DNA from: Gossypium raimondii
Lineage: Eukaryota; Streptophyta; Magnoliopsida; Malvales; Malvaceae
DNA length: 64,000 nt
Direction of reading: 5' to 3'
Assembly: GCF_025698545.1 (NCBI RefSeq)
Contig: NC_068577.1
Span: 1,178,001 to 1,242,000, forward strand
The notes under the pieces are model-generated. The model worked only from the letters and a program-made list of their open reading frames with translations, was not told the origin of the DNA and searched no databases. The position numbers and the translations under genes are program-made. The first letter of the stretch is position 1, and each line of letters opens with the position of its first letter. This document shows, piece after piece, positions 12,516 through 24,373 of this stretch.

Positions 12516-12779
12516 AAATTTAAAAAAAATCAAAAGAATCAAAATTAAATAAACCAGACCAAATAACAAAAATATTCAATTTGATTAATTCAATTGTATC
12601 AAGAGAGTCAATCAACTCGATTTGATTTAGTTTTATATTTGGTTTATCTAATTATTAATACATAGAAACCAAATCAATCAAATATTCACTTTATTTTTGC
12701 TCATATACTAAATTTTTTGCAAAATAAAATAGGGATGCTATGAAACGAAAAGCAAGTTGAACCAATAAAAATAATAATG

Positions 12780-12885
12780 TCGATTAAATTTTAATTCAGT
12801 TGGTATCATTGCTTTTATAATTACAGGATGGATATGGGTTTAAATGTTCTTATGTGCATATTTTCTTCGATTTAAGAGTTTAATG
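12780..12885 (+). mobile_element. tRNA-derived SINE copy 3 (decayed)
   Basis: A decayed head (CGATTAAATTTTAATTCAGTTGG) and a box B-like GGATATGGGTTTAAATGTTC correspond to the SINE family named at 2383. The tail is weak. Confidence 0.5.
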
Positions 12886-14480
12886 GATTTAAATAGATAG
12901 ACGTGAGCATTATATATATGTATATATAAGAAAGGATTAATAGTTTTTAAGAAAATAATAACAGTTGTCTCGACTTATATAAAGTGATGGTTAATTTTTT
13001 TGTTAAACGCCTGGTTGATACGAGTTTAAACCATATTAATTACATCTCTTACCTCTAATATTGTATACAAACCAAAAGAATAGTAGCTATTTTTGAGGCA
13101 TTGGTTGTATTTCACCATGAAGTAATCATATGCAATAACTATAGCACTCAGTTATGTAATTACTAAGTAAATGCACTCGGTTGTGCAAAATTGTGTCCCC
13201 AGGATCCCATGCTGCCTCCTTTCATAGTCAACATTGAAACAATAAAGCTCCAACTAATATTCAAAATGCATTTATCAAACACCTAACACATCTTGCTGCT
13301 GCACATTCCACTCCATTGACTCATCGTTAACAATGCCCTTAAGAAAATAAGTTAGAATTTACAATTTAAGAGATTATACACCAAATTAGTCCTTGAATGT
13401 TACATCAAAGAGTAAAGCTATCATTCTGTTAAAAAATCATCCTTTTCTACTGTTAAAAACTGGTCTATGTATGTCGATTAGTAAACTGTCTGGTTATTTT
13501 ATTAACCATGCTAAGCTTTAATGGTAGAAATAGGTCAAATTTTTAATTGAAAATGAATAAAAGAAGGTTGAAACTCAGTAAAAATTAGTATATATATTAG
13601 GTTAAAGAGACATGAAAGGCAACAAGGTTTTAGGAAGGAAAGATAAGTTGAAAAATTAAAACATGCAAGGGAAGAGAAACAAACTTGAGTCTCAAAAACA
13701 ATTTCACTGATACTTAACCAACAGATCAGTAACTTATTTTTTATATAAACATGCAAACATAACCTTAAAAGTTAAAGAGTGACAACTCTCAGTTCACTAA
13801 CTCAATTCTTAAGATGTGACATTAACAGCAAAAATAGGTCATTTTTAATTGAAAAGACTAATTTACTCTTTAATTTAATATAGAGGAACTAATTTACTAA
13901 TTTTTCAAGTAAAGGAGACGAAATACAATTTGACTCTGATACGATAACCTTCATAGTACTTTTACTGAGATTATATTCTTGTAGGGTAAGACTTTTTTTT
14001 TACTTATTTGCTCTTATTAAAGGGTAAAAGATTAAAATAAGCTTTGATCTAGAGTTACTAATTTTTTTGTCGAATTAAGGTATCGTTATCAATAACAGTT
14101 ATTAATTCTTTTATTATGATAGTTTTCCAATGATGTAAATAGTTGACCTTAAAGTATATACTCAATTTGATGAATAAAATCGAACTTTCAACTATATAAT
14201 TAAAAGATAAAAGTGAATTATCATCGTGTCATAATTTTAAATTTATTGATTAATTTTTAAAATGTCACTTTTTTGAATTACGAAGAAAGATAAATCTCTA
14301 ATAAAACATAATTAAAATCCAAATCACAAATGAAGTGATGAATATCCTAACCATCATGTCTTTACGAGTTTTTTTTTTGAAATGTCAGTTTTTAGTAACA
14401 GTTACAAATGGAAGTAGGAGTAAATATTCATCAAAGTCCCCATTTTCCTTTCAAAGAAAATCCCATTTGTAAGTGTTCTT
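12886..14480. other. Gene-free intergenic DNA
   Basis: No gene was recognised. Around 13,380-13,900 there are paired words (AATTAGTCCTTGAATG, TAGAAATAGGTCA twice) of old inverted-repeat elements. The last 100 bases lead into the promoter of the glutaredoxin gene. Confidence 0.35.
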
Positions 14481-14485
14481 TGATC

Positions 14486-14493
14486 TATATATA
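14486..14493 (+). promoter_or_regulatory. TATA box of the glutaredoxin gene
   Basis: TATATATA stands about 280 bp before the ATG at 14,770. It is followed by a long leader that contains a CT microsatellite (14,572-14,593), a common feature of plant 5' UTRs. No other TATA-like site fits better between it and the start. Confidence 0.55.
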
Positions 14494-14769
14494 GACACAG
14501 CTGGCAGATCTTCATTTCTTCTTTCATAATCCAGCCCCTAAATGATACCCTGAAATGTCAAAATGCCCCATCTCTCTCTCTCTCTCGCTCTCTTCCATCA
14601 CCATTATTACACCCCCAAAAGCTTTGAATCTGAATATCTTTAATTCAAATCCCCATTCTCCATACATACTCTCATCTAGATCTAGGGTTCCCTTCATTAT
14701 CTCAAAAACCCCTATATATCTACAAACCTTGCAAAAAAAACACCCCCCAAAATCAAAATCCCTCTCCAA

Positions 14770-15498
14770 ATGATTCCCCAATGGCTAAGATCACCAAGCA
14801 GGGCAGCAACAACAAACCCCACAAAATCACCTTCCCATTTCTCTTTCTCTTCATTCAAAGACATTGATGCTATCCTCAAAGAAGAAGAAGAACAACAAGT
14901 CCTCTATCCTCAATCCCCTAAAAGACCCTCCATTTTCCACCGTGTCAAGCTCTCCACCACCGTCTTACGCGCCTGGTCCTCTTCCAACCGCCGTCCACTT
15001 ACACTCCCCAACGCTGACCAACGCGTCGTCGTTTACCTCACCAGCCTCCGTGTCGTTCGAAAAACCTTTGAAGATTGCAAGACCGTTCGATCAATCCTTA
15101 GAGGATTCAATGTTCCCATCGACGAACGAGATGTGTCATTGGATTCTAGTTTCTTAGACGAGTTACAAGGGATCATTGGGCGTAACAAAAGTTTCACCCT
15201 TCCCTTGGTTTTCATCGGCGGAACGTATATCGGCGGAGCAGAGGAAGTGAAACGATTACATGAATGTGGTGAACTGAAGAAGATGATCGGTGGGTTACCG
15301 TCGGTGGTTGGGTCAAGTGTGTGTAATTTATGTGAAGGGCTGAGATTTATTCTTTGTCCACAATGCAATGGTAGCCATAAGATCTACTCTGAAAAAACTG
15401 GGTTCCGAAGTTGTGCCGATTGCAACACCAATGGTCTGGTTAGGTGCCCGTCTTGTAATCCCTCCGGTCACCGGCGAATTAGCTATCCTTTTTCGTAG
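14770..15498 (+). CDS. Glutaredoxin-domain protein with C-terminal CxxC cysteine-rich region
   Basis: Intronless gene for 242 residues. A Ser-rich, acidic leader (1-80) precedes an atypical glutaredoxin fold (about 84-172). Its family landmarks are VVYLTSLRVVRKTFEDC, with one Cys (103) where classical glutaredoxins carry CxxC, then FTLPLVFIGG (142-151, with the TLP substrate-binding turn) and GG at 155-156. Four CxxC pairs follow at 185-188, 196-199, 215-218 and 226-229, probably binding zinc. This is the plant family often named after Arabidopsis At5g39865. Its redox substrate is unknown, and loss of the usual active-site pair makes oxidoreductase activity uncertain. The start fits because the leader has no earlier in-frame ATG in good context. 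Confidence 0.92.
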   Translation: MIPQWLRSPSRAATTNPTKSPSHFSFSSFKDIDAILKEEEEQQVLYPQSPKRPSIFHRVKLSTTVLRAWSSSNRRPLTLPNADQRVVVYLTSLRVVRKTFEDCKTVRSILRGFNVPIDERDVSLDSSFLDELQGIIGRNKSFTLPLVFIGGTYIGGAEEVKRLHECGELKKMIGGLPSVVGSSVCNLCEGLRFILCPQCNGSHKIYSEKTGFRSCADCNTNGLVRCPSCNPSGHRRISYPFS

Positions 15499-15632
15499 CT
15501 TTAAAAATATATACTAGATTAATAAAAACAAAAAGAGAGAAACGTAATTTATTTTCTTCTCCTAATTTTCATTAGAGCATTTGACTGTGGAAGAAATGCA
15601 TGTACATTTTTCTCAAAAGTAGTATATTATTA

Positions 15633-16083
15633 GGGTTAATGTCACGGTTGGTCCCTAAACTTTCACCTAATGTGTAATGTGGTACCTGAAAGAAACAAAC
15701 TCAATTTAATACTTGCACTATTTTATCATGTATCAATGACTTAGCAATAATCCTCATATTATTGATTTTGGATTTTATATAATATTCATGGGTTGATTAA
15801 ATTTTAAGTTATTTTTTATAATTTTGTTTAATGTTTGAAATAGAAAAAAAAACTCAAATAATATAATTACTCAGTAAAGTCTAGAACCTATGATATGAAA
15901 TCACATGGCATCCATTTAATTGTGGTTTCCAAAGTCAGCATCTGAATTAAATGGTGTTAAGGTTTTGGTTCACATGGATACGTGGTAGTTTAGTACATGT
16001 ATTAAATTAGACATTATATTTGTATAGGTATAACCTTATTGCATATTGGATTAAAGTTTAGGGGCTAGTTGTGATATTAACCC
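15633..16083. mobile_element. Tourist-like MITE (451 bp)
   Basis: The ends are GGGTTAATGTCACGGTTGG on the left and, reversed, GGGTTAATATCACAACTAG on the right. The inverted match runs on through CCCTAAACTTT, about 32 bp in all. TTA stands on both sides, and TTATTA fits too, as expected of PIF/Harbinger elements. It lies about 130 bp after the glutaredoxin stop codon. Confidence 0.75.
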
Positions 16084-16099
16084 TTATTATTATTTTAAT

Positions 16100-17165
16100 G
16101 TGTGAAGTAAGATTCGAGGTAAAAGTACCATGGAGAAAACTGTAGTAGTAGAACGATTGTATTTTAGAGCAAATTGGTTTGTTGTATTCAAAATTTCATC
16201 AATTTATATTATTAAAATTGGCGTGGTTAACAAAATAACATGTGACGTGTCACGTGTACTTTATATTGATATACATGGATTAGTTTTTAACAATGAAAAT
16301 GGATGAAATTTTTAACAGAATGGCTAGTTGATTCTTTAATCTAACGTATAGGGTCTAATTTACTTGTTTTTTTTATTATTAAATGAGACAAATGTTTTAG
16401 GGAAATAACCCGTGTATGCAACGAATAAGTAAATAAAGTAAAATCGATAAGATCGAACACACAAATTTAATGTGAAAAACCCTTCAAAAGAGGATAAAAA
16501 TCACGGACAAAAGAATATTTCGCTATAATAAAAAGAGAGTACAAAAGATGGAGAAAATTAACTCGAAACCCAGAAATAAAGACCCTTCCAAAACAAAAAC
16601 AAAAAAATTCTTTCAATCTAAATATTTCTGTTATTATAAAACCTAGAGTAACTAAGGTCTATTTATAAGTTGAAATTCATAGCACATATGACTAGAATAT
16701 CCCTAGGTTAATCAAAGTTTAAGCGGGAATTTAAAACAGAGTTTAACTGAGAAAAGAAAGTCGAGAAACTTAAAGTGTACGTCAAGATAAAGAGCTTCTC
16801 CTCGTTGCGACATCACACACTATTTGATCGAAAATACGAGAAATATTTCTACAAATACAATAAACTCTTAGTAATTGTATTTTCACCCAAAATTTGGACA
16901 GGCAATAACATAAGAATAATATAATTTCCAGTATTTTCCAGGTTGCCATATGTTATAAAAGAGTGACTAATTATTCTATCTCACGTGGTTTCCCATTGGA
17001 ATCTCAATAATCCATAGTTTGGACTCCTTAATTGACTGGTAAATTCGTGATACAGTGGGTTTTAGGCTGGCTTTTGCTAATGTACACGTTAACATTAATT
17101 ACATTAAATTATACATAAAAATTATATAAATATAACATGGTTTAAACATAATCGGTCTCATAAAA
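16100..17165 (-). mobile_element. Old repeats, including a copia LTR-like remnant (about 16,390-16,800)
   Basis: On the minus strand, 16,800-16,390 contains the wording seen in the LTR remnant at 12,165-12,515, with a tract like GGGTTTTTCACATTAAATTT and an ending near CTTATTCGTTGCATAC. Before it, 16,140-16,380 is an AT-rich element sharing ACATGTGACGTGTCACGTG with 5,953-5,971. The rest is unassigned and no gene was seen. Confidence 0.4.
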
Positions 17166-17169
17166 TAAA

Positions 17170-17344
17170 GGCTAATTAAGTATCTCTTTGAACGAGTGGT
17201 ACGGTATGGTGCCTTTAACTTATTTTTTGTCTCATATTACAGTATTATTACAGTATCTAATCTCACCATCACTGCTATTTTTATACTAACCGTAGATAAA
17301 TACATCGCGTATCTAAATCCATACTAAAAAACACCACCTTAATG
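17170..17344 (-). mobile_element. Short MITE, member of a four-copy family (copy 1)
   Basis: The core TTATTTTTTGTCTCATATTA with AGTATCTAATCTCACCATCA is the reverse of the core at 19,183-19,337. The outer ends are more diverged than in the other copies. Confidence 0.5.
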
Positions 17345-18070
17345 AATAATGATAGAATCTCTTGTTAATGATGAAAAGTTTAATACTATAATCAAGTAAT
17401 AAATAATAATATCTAGATTATTTTTCATTTATTTATTTTCAATATTAGGCATCCTAAATTACACCCTCCTCTTTTTTATAAGATCGAATTCATCAATGAT
17501 AGAATCTGTTGAAAATTCTCGAGAAGTCTTCTATGTAAGGAGCCGAGAGGAAGGTGATTTGTATTTTTTTTATTATGTGCTCTCAGTCTCGGCATCAAAC
17601 TCCTTTCTTTTTCCCTCGACAAGGTCGCCACCTCGCCAAAAAAAGATAATTCCTTAGCAAGACATACAAGTCAAAATGCAAGAAAGTTATTAACTTAATA
17701 TGTATGGGTATAGGCCGAATCAATTAATTCTGAAATTTAGTTTTAAAGTCCATATTGGGCCTCTAAATTGTCTTTCAAGCCCATACATTAATATTTGATT
17801 ATTATTAAAGTTATATAATTAAAAACTGAAAAATACTTTGTTAACATAAAGTATAACCTTATGACTTAAGAGGGCAAATTATATAAAATATAATTTGGCC
17901 AAGGGGGACAAATGTTATACGATATGGACACCGAATCTACAATACATTATAATTTATATATAAAATTCAAAAATCTAAAAATTCCACCCCTGAATCCATC
18001 CCGGATTACAGCTTCCTGTCTATATTATAGCTTATTAGTGATGGATTAGTGTAAGCATAAGTGATGGATT
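17345..18070. other. Gene-free intergenic DNA
   Basis: AT-rich sequence with no recognisable gene or complete repeat. A tract at 17,500-17,640 is less AT-rich but has no open frame of note. Confidence 0.35.
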
Positions 18071-18760
18071 TTGTATATTAATAAATTTAGCCCTCAACTT
18101 TTATATATTTTATCAATTTAGTTATAATTTTAAAAAATTAACCCTCAAATTTTACGAATGATCTCAATTTGATCCTAATTTTAAAATTTTGAAAAAATAT
18201 ATAAAAATACATAATTATTTTAAATATAATAATAAATTTAAATTGTATATTAATATTAAATAAAATAAAAATTGCCCACCCGGTCCTTCTCCCTCTACCC
18301 CTCCCCCTCGACCGTCCCCGTCCCCCCTCTCCTCATCTCCACCACCGTCCCTATCCGCAGGGTTGTGGTTGGCTTCATTAGTAGTAATTGGTAAACTTGA
18401 AATTTTGATTTCTCACCATCTTAATATAATAAAAGATTTTTTGGTCTATGCGATTAAGCGCTAAGCTTTTTGATGGCTCTGCAGCAGCAGAAGATAGAGA
18501 GAGGGAGGGGGTACGGGGGCTGTCGGTGATGGAGGGGAAGGAGAGAGGGAGGGATGAGGTGATTTTTATTTTATTTAATATTATTATAATTATTAAATTT
18601 ATTATTAATTTTTTAAAAAAATATTTATGTATTTTTATATTTTTATATTTTTAAATTAGGATGAAATTGAGATTATTTATAAATTTTGAAGATTAATTTT
18701 TTATAATTATGACTAAATTGATATAATATTTAAATTTTATATATATTTATAAAATGTTTA
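18071..18760. repeat. Long hairpin element (about 200-bp arms)
   Basis: The left arm (about 18,071-18,290) and right arm (about 18,555-18,760) are inverted copies. ATATTTTATCAATTTAGT is matched by ATTATATCAATTTAGTC, and ATTAAATAAAATAAAAAT occurs on both. Between the arms lie a CT-rich stretch (CCCTCTACCCCTCCCCCTCG) and a GA-rich answer (GAGAGAGGGAGGGGGTACGG), which also pair partly. A short open frame here (18,448-18,654) is a by-product. The transcript, if any, would fold into a long double strand. Confidence 0.65.
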
Positions 18761-18769
18761 CTTGTTTAA

Positions 18770-19010
18770 TCTAGATCAATCTTTAGGACATGTATTAAAT
18801 CCGTATAGGACTATATTTATTCTATTAGACATTGGTTATAAAAGGGTTGTTTAACCCTTAAAAATGTATAACAGAAAACCCCTTGTATTATTGTTTTTCA
18901 ACATTAGTGAATTTCTTCTCCTCTTCCCGTGATTTTTCTCGATAAGGATTTTTCACATAAAATCATGTGTTCTTATTTTTTCTTTCTTATTGATTTACGA
19001 TCATTCCTAT
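18770..19010 (+). mobile_element. Copia-type LTR remnant (second)
   Basis: Wording matches the U5 end seen at 12,165-12,515: GAAAACCCCTTGTATTATTG, then AACATTAGTGAATTTCTTC, CCCGTGATTTTTCTCG and TTCACATAAAATCATGTGTTC. No partner LTR lies nearby, and the left boundary is uncertain. Confidence 0.5.
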
Positions 19011-19182
19011 TGTCATTATCATGTATAGTATAACAAATAAGTTAAGAATAAAATTCTCAATTTAAATGTAACAATCCTTTGTTTTATAGTAACATTTTAT
19101 TTTCTATAACCTTTGTTTTATAGTAACATTTTATTTTCTATAAGTGGACATGACATTAGTATTTGTTCTCAATTTATAAATT

Positions 19183-19337
19183 AAGGGTAGATTTGGATGA
19201 GCGGTGCGTTTATTTGTATTTAGTGTAAAAATAGTTGTAGCGATGAGATTAGATACTATAGCAATACTATAGTGTGAGACAAAAAATAAACTAAACGCAT
19301 CGCAACACATCCAATGATCGATCTAAACCCACCCTAA
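19183..19337 (+). mobile_element. Short MITE family (copy 2)
   Basis: Ends are GGGTAGATTTGGATGAGCGG and, reversed, AGGGTGGGTTTAGATCGATC, with a complementary core. Related copies lie at 17,170-17,344, 26,753-26,899 and 60,155-60,270. Confidence 0.6.
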
Positions 19338-19954
19338 ATATCTTCTAAATTTATGTTTAATATTTTTATTTCTACATCATAAAATTACTTTTTAGTGCAA
19401 ACATATAATTATAAAAATACAATGTCAATGCCAAACAAAGTAAATTATATTATTAAGGGTGTTTTGTTTTTGTTTTTGTTTTTGTTTATATATATATATA
19501 TATATATATATTTATAAATAAAATATTACACATAATGATATGGATAAATTATACCATTAGTTACTAAATTATGAGTAAGTTTTTTTTTTTCACTTAACTA
19601 AAAAAGTTTCAATTTGGTCACTGAACTATTTCAATATTTTCATTCAAGTCGTTGAACTATTCAAAAGTTTTTATTTAAGTCACTAGTTGTTAAGTTTTTT
19701 TTTTTTTTTTTTTAAGTTCTACCTTTGAGATCCAAGGGATGATTCGACGACCGGTACGTGAATCAATACCCATCGATGAGTAGAAGAATATATATACCAA
19801 CAAGATAGGTGCAACTTAATAAGTAAGTGCCTCTAAAATAGTAACAAAACAACAATAAAACAAGAGTTATACAATATCTAAACAATAACAACAAAATAGT
19901 AGCAACATAATAGTGAAAACAAGAAGAAAATAGCAACAAAACAATAAAAAGAAC

Positions 19955-20117
19955 TTTTTTTTTTGGCATATTCAAGTTGGGCTGCCTGACCCATTTTCTA
20001 AATGGGCTTTTTTTTTGTCCAACCCCATTTTCCGTGCTTATATTTTTACCCAAACCCTGTCACTTTTCGGGCGGGCCTTCCGGCCAGGTCGGGTGACTCA
20101 ACCCATGAACATGTCTA
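19955..20117. mobile_element. Truncated hAT-type MITE (GGGCC-rich family)
   Basis: The right half matches the elements at 56,535-56,918 and 57,206-57,568: CTAAATGGGC, TATTTTTACCCAAACCC, TTTCGGGCGGGCC, and the terminal CCCATGAACATGTCTA. The left end was not found. Upstream (19,530-19,700) is an element with words GTCACTGAACTATTTCAATA shared with 56,420-56,530. The open frame 19,763-20,053 on the minus strand crosses this junction and is not a gene. Confidence 0.55.
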
Positions 20118-20789
20118 GTTCTTATGTATGTTACTTTTTAATTCTTTTATTAAAAATTATATAAAAGTATGAAAACACAAAAAAGTCATCAATTTAATAA
20201 AAATGTATAGTAATAATTTCCTAACCGATTTGGCACCCGATTAACCCATGACACCAGCTTAGTCAGGAGTTTTATAAATAGTATAAATGTTAAAAACATG
20301 TTTGGCTAAATGTGTTTCACAAAAACACATCTTTAGGTATAAAGATAAGTTTAGTTCTTAAAGTTTACATTTTTTTTCCAATTTGATCATTATTCCATTT
20401 TAGCTAAATTTAACCTCAACCTTTTAAAAGTTGTTAAATTTGATCTTCAACCTTTCAAAAAGTTGAATTTCTATTTTAATAGAAATACAAAGTTAAAATT
20501 TTAAACGTAACAACCCGCATGACAATCCACGATACTTCATTTTTTAATATGTTTATAATTTTGAAATTATTTGTCGATGTAGCATGCAAGACAAATAATG
20601 TTATGTTAATATGAAGTACATGTGGACTACCAGAGAGGTTACCATGCTAACATCGTTAAATGATTATGGTTTTAGTTAGTATTTCCATTAAAAAAAGTGA
20701 TTTGTCACTTTTTGAAAGGGTAAAGGCCAAATTTAGCAAAAAAAAAACAAGAATAATGGCCAAATTGACAAAAAAAGATATAAACGTTG

Positions 20790-22830
20790 TGTAACAGCCC
20801 ATTTTTGGGTCAAACCGGAATAGTGATTTCGGGACCACAAATCCGAAGTTAAAATAATATTTTTTTGGGTCAAATCAGAATACTGGTTTCGAGACTACAA
20901 ATCTAAAGTTAAAATATTAATTTTATTATTATTTTAATGTTTACAGCATATTAGTAGAGTCATATGAAAATTTCGTTAAGAAATTTTATCGTTTGCATGC
21001 TTAATTCGATAAAAATGACTAAATCGCGTAAAGTACAAAACTTAAGTTCTATTAGTTAAAGGTATCAAATGACAATGTGATTAAATGGTTAAGGGTTTTA
21101 TGTTGCAATTAGACCATATAAATTGCTAGTGGACTTTTATGGCCATTAAAATGAAATTATAAAGGTTATATGTTAAGGTTAAATTAGTAAATAACCAAAT
21201 AAAATTAAAATAAGTAAAATTAAAGTATCATCTTCCCAAAAGCTAAACACTACTGAAATTTGAAGGTTAGGAAGCCATAGTTAGGGCTTGAAGCATTCGG
21301 CCAACATTTTTAGTGCATATCAAGAAGAGAGGAATCCGAAATTAGATCGGGGGAAAGGCAAAATTATCGAGTAATCGATCCGATTCGTCAATTCCGAGTA
21401 CAAGGTAAGTTCATAAGTAAATAAATGTTTTTGAATTTAAATGTATATGTTTTATACATTGCCGAATTGGTTTGTATAAAGATATACATTGCCGAATTTG
21501 ATTTGCTTATAGATATACATTGCCAAATTGATTTGTATATAGATATACATTGCCGAATTTGAATTGTTTATAGATGTACATTGCCGAATTGATTTGTTTA
21601 TAGATATACATTGTCGAATTTGATTTGTATATGGTTATACATTACCGAATTTGATTTGTATATGGATATACATTGCTGAATTGATTTGTATATAGATATA
21701 CATTGCTGAATTTGATTTGTATATGGTTATACATTGCCGAAGTTGATTTGTATATGGATATACATTGCCGAATTGATTTGTATATAGATATTCATTGCCG
21801 AATTTGATTCGTATATGGATATATATTGCCGAATTGATTTGAGCATTGGATGACTGGTTTTGTGCATGAATTGATTTAATTACGAAGTCGAAAGCTCCGA
21901 ATGAACCTTAGTAAATGTATTGGATATTGATGTCATGATATTAGGACTTTCGAGGTGTAATTTCGTGTAAGACTATGTCTGAGACATTGGCATCGAAGTG
22001 AGAAAACGTGTAAGACCATGTCTGGGACATTGGCATCTTATATGATTCGTATAAGACCCTGTCTGGGACAGTGACATCGATATGCGTTAACATGTAAGAC
22101 CATATCTGAGATATGGCATTGTAAGAGTTTTATATGATTTCCGTAGGATCTTAACAATTTCAAATGTGAATTTGAGTTGAATGGTTCAGGTATGTGTGAA
22201 GTTAAATGTTCATGAAATATTAAGGTAAGTTTAGTACTTAATGTGATAATATGCAATTATATGAGTTAGTTAAATGTTTATGTGTTTGAGATTTATTTGA
22301 ATTCGACCTAGTTGAATTGAATTATAAATATCATTGAGATGATTTATTTGCTTATGGCTTACTAAGCTAGCTTCCAAAGCTTACTTTGTGCATTCTTCTA
22401 TTGTTTTATAAATATATAAAGCTAGCTCGAGCTCGGGGATCGTCAAGGATTATCGTCACACTATCAATTGACAATTTGGTATTTTTGAAAGCTTGATATT
22501 ATGGCATATGACATGTATAGACTATGGTCAATTTTGAGTTGTATATAAGTGGCCATGCGAAATGGCTTGTTAGAGATACTAATTATTATGTATATTCGGT
22601 CATGTTATAAGCTCTTTTGGGAAGTATGTTTCAAATTATATATGAATGATAATGTTTGGTTATAAGATTCGGCTTGAGTAATGATTTAGTTGGTTCGAAA
22701 AAAAAATGGTTTGTATATGAAATATGATTAGTAGACATGAATTGTGATAAATGACTGTGTTAGATTGTGTTGAGTTAGGTAGTGTCTTGTAACACTAATC
22801 CAGCGATGGATACGGGTTAAGGGTGTTACA
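20790..22830 (+). mobile_element. Solo LTR, probably Ty3/gypsy (2,041 bp)
   Basis: It starts TGTAACAGCCC and ends GGGTGTTACA, the TG...CA form expected of an LTR. The flanking pentamers are CGTTG and CGTTA (four of five equal). A perfect ACGTT fits if the boundary moves by one base. The first 150 bp hold a tandem duplication (GGGTCAAACCGGAATA, then GGGTCAAATCAGAATA). A minisatellite fills 21,430-21,850, and repeated GTAAGACCATGTCTGGGACA motifs fill 21,970-22,120. No internal polyprotein is present, as after LTR-LTR recombination. Confidence 0.75.
21430..21850 (+). repeat. Minisatellite within the LTR (about 30-bp unit)
   Basis: About a dozen copies of GATATACATTGCCGAATT followed by GATTTGTATAT stand in tandem, with some units about 59-60 bp because pairs differ slightly (GAATTTGATTTG versus GAATTGATTTG). 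Confidence 0.85.
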
Positions 22831-22859
22831 CGTTAAGGGTTAAATTTATCATTATGCTT

Positions 22860-24370
22860 ATCTTTTATCTACTAGTTGCATAAATAAAAGAGAAATGTCA
22901 TTTCTGATTGATGATATAAAAAAATAATACAATCAGTCATCTTTTTAACAACTGCTCTCTATAACAATATTTCATTATAAAAGGAAAGTTTATTATAAAA
23001 TTGTTTTTTTATATTTTATATTTACCTTTTATAACAACTTTTATCTATAATAGTAACATCGTAAAGTATGAAACACTCTTTACTAAAATAGTTTTTATTA
23101 TAACAACCTTTTATCTTAAATTTTAGTAAAATTAATTCTATTCTAAGTGTAATAAAATAATAATTTTAGTTAAAATATTATTTTAATAAAACATTTAAAT
23201 TTTATATAAAAATTTATTAATTATATTTTATTGAATGAATATAATATTTAATGAATGAAATTATATTTGTAAATTTTAGTAAATGTACAATTTAATTATA
23301 TAAATCTCACTAATTGATGTTATAAATATACATTATAATTTTAAATTTTAAATTTTAAAAATTTAAATATGATCTAAATCTCAAATATCATTTTAGGTGT
23401 TTTAAATCTTTGTTGTAAGTGTATAATAACCGTCTTCTTATAACATTTGGAATTTTAACAAACAAATAAGATTGTTATAAAAAGAATTGACGGTATATAT
23501 TTTACAAATTTTATTTATTTTAAAAATATCAAATTATATAAAAAAATAAAATAAAAATATTTGGAAGGTGGAGCACTATCAAAGTTAATTTACAGTTTTT
23601 ATATTGTTTAAATTATCATTTGGAGCCTGAACTTGATAATTATTATTTTTATTGGGGTTTAAATTTTTTTAAAATTTAAGTTAAACCTTGAACTTGATTA
23701 TTGTTCATATAGTGGGGTTTGAGCTACGCAACTATTCTCACATTGGGGCTTAAACTTTTTATTTATCCAAATTAATCCCTGAACTTGACAATTATTCCTA
23801 CCTCATAACTTGAATTTTAGGGTTTTCAAAAAAATATCCGATACTAACTTATATAAAAAGAGTTCAGGTCCCAATACGAGAATAATTGTCAAATTCAGAC
23901 AAAAAAAAAATTCAATCCAAAAAGAAGAGAAGAAAATTCAACTCAAAATGGAGCTTTCTATCATATCTAATAATCTAATCAATCAGAGTTGTTGGGCCGG
24001 CCCATAATTTCCCCTTTACTTTTTTTTCCGTTGAAACGCAAGCCTTATTCACGTGTCAATCACTGTCCGTCAGATATGAATCGGAGAGACGGTGTGTAAT
24101 CCATATAATGTTGGTTTTCTGTTAAAAAGTGGGTTTCGAGATAACGACACGACAGGCATTAAACAAAGTGGGCTTCTCCAAGCCATTATCATCATTCTTC
24201 AATATTTCCCTACCACACAAAATTTTATTTGTCAAATCCTTTTGCTTCTTTTGAAGTGATATTTTTCTAGCCCTTTTTTCCTTTTCCTTTTTCCCAATTA
24301 AAAGAAAAATGAAACCCTTTAAATAAATAAAATTCTACCATACATTGTATCTAAAATTTGTTTATCTAAT
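22860..24370. repeat. Dispersed AT-rich repeats, no gene
   Basis: The block 22,960-23,290 recurs at about 53,460-53,710, with shared words such as AACAACCTTTTATCTTAAATT and TAGTAAAATTAATTCTA. The block 23,600-23,830 holds head-to-tail copies of a TTGAACTTGATAATTATT-type word that reappears in the ALG11 intron at 38,040-38,465. A region at 24,010-24,330 looks unique but has no frame. Confidence 0.5.
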
Positions 24371-24373
24371 TTG

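Larger units (their letters stand above)
20338..22858. mobile_element. About 0.5-kb MITE split by an LTR insertion
   Basis: Left part 20,338-20,789, right part 22,831-22,858. The left end ATAAGTTTAGTTCTTAAAG and the reversed right end ATAAATTTAACCCTTAACG pair, and the pairing continues through CAATTTG.CCATTATTC across the insertion point. An uninterrupted relative lies at 34,797-35,306, with the same order of internal words. The element was therefore in place before the solo LTR arrived. Confidence 0.75.

Noticed and set aside
19763-20053. 96-codon minus-strand open frame
   Set aside because: It spans the junction of an AT-rich tract and a truncated MITE. Its Leu/Tyr-rich translation comes from ACAATAA-type repeats.
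21430-21850. CRISPR-like direct repeats
   Set aside because: The units abut without unique spacers, the host is a plant, and the array lies inside an LTR. It is a minisatellite.
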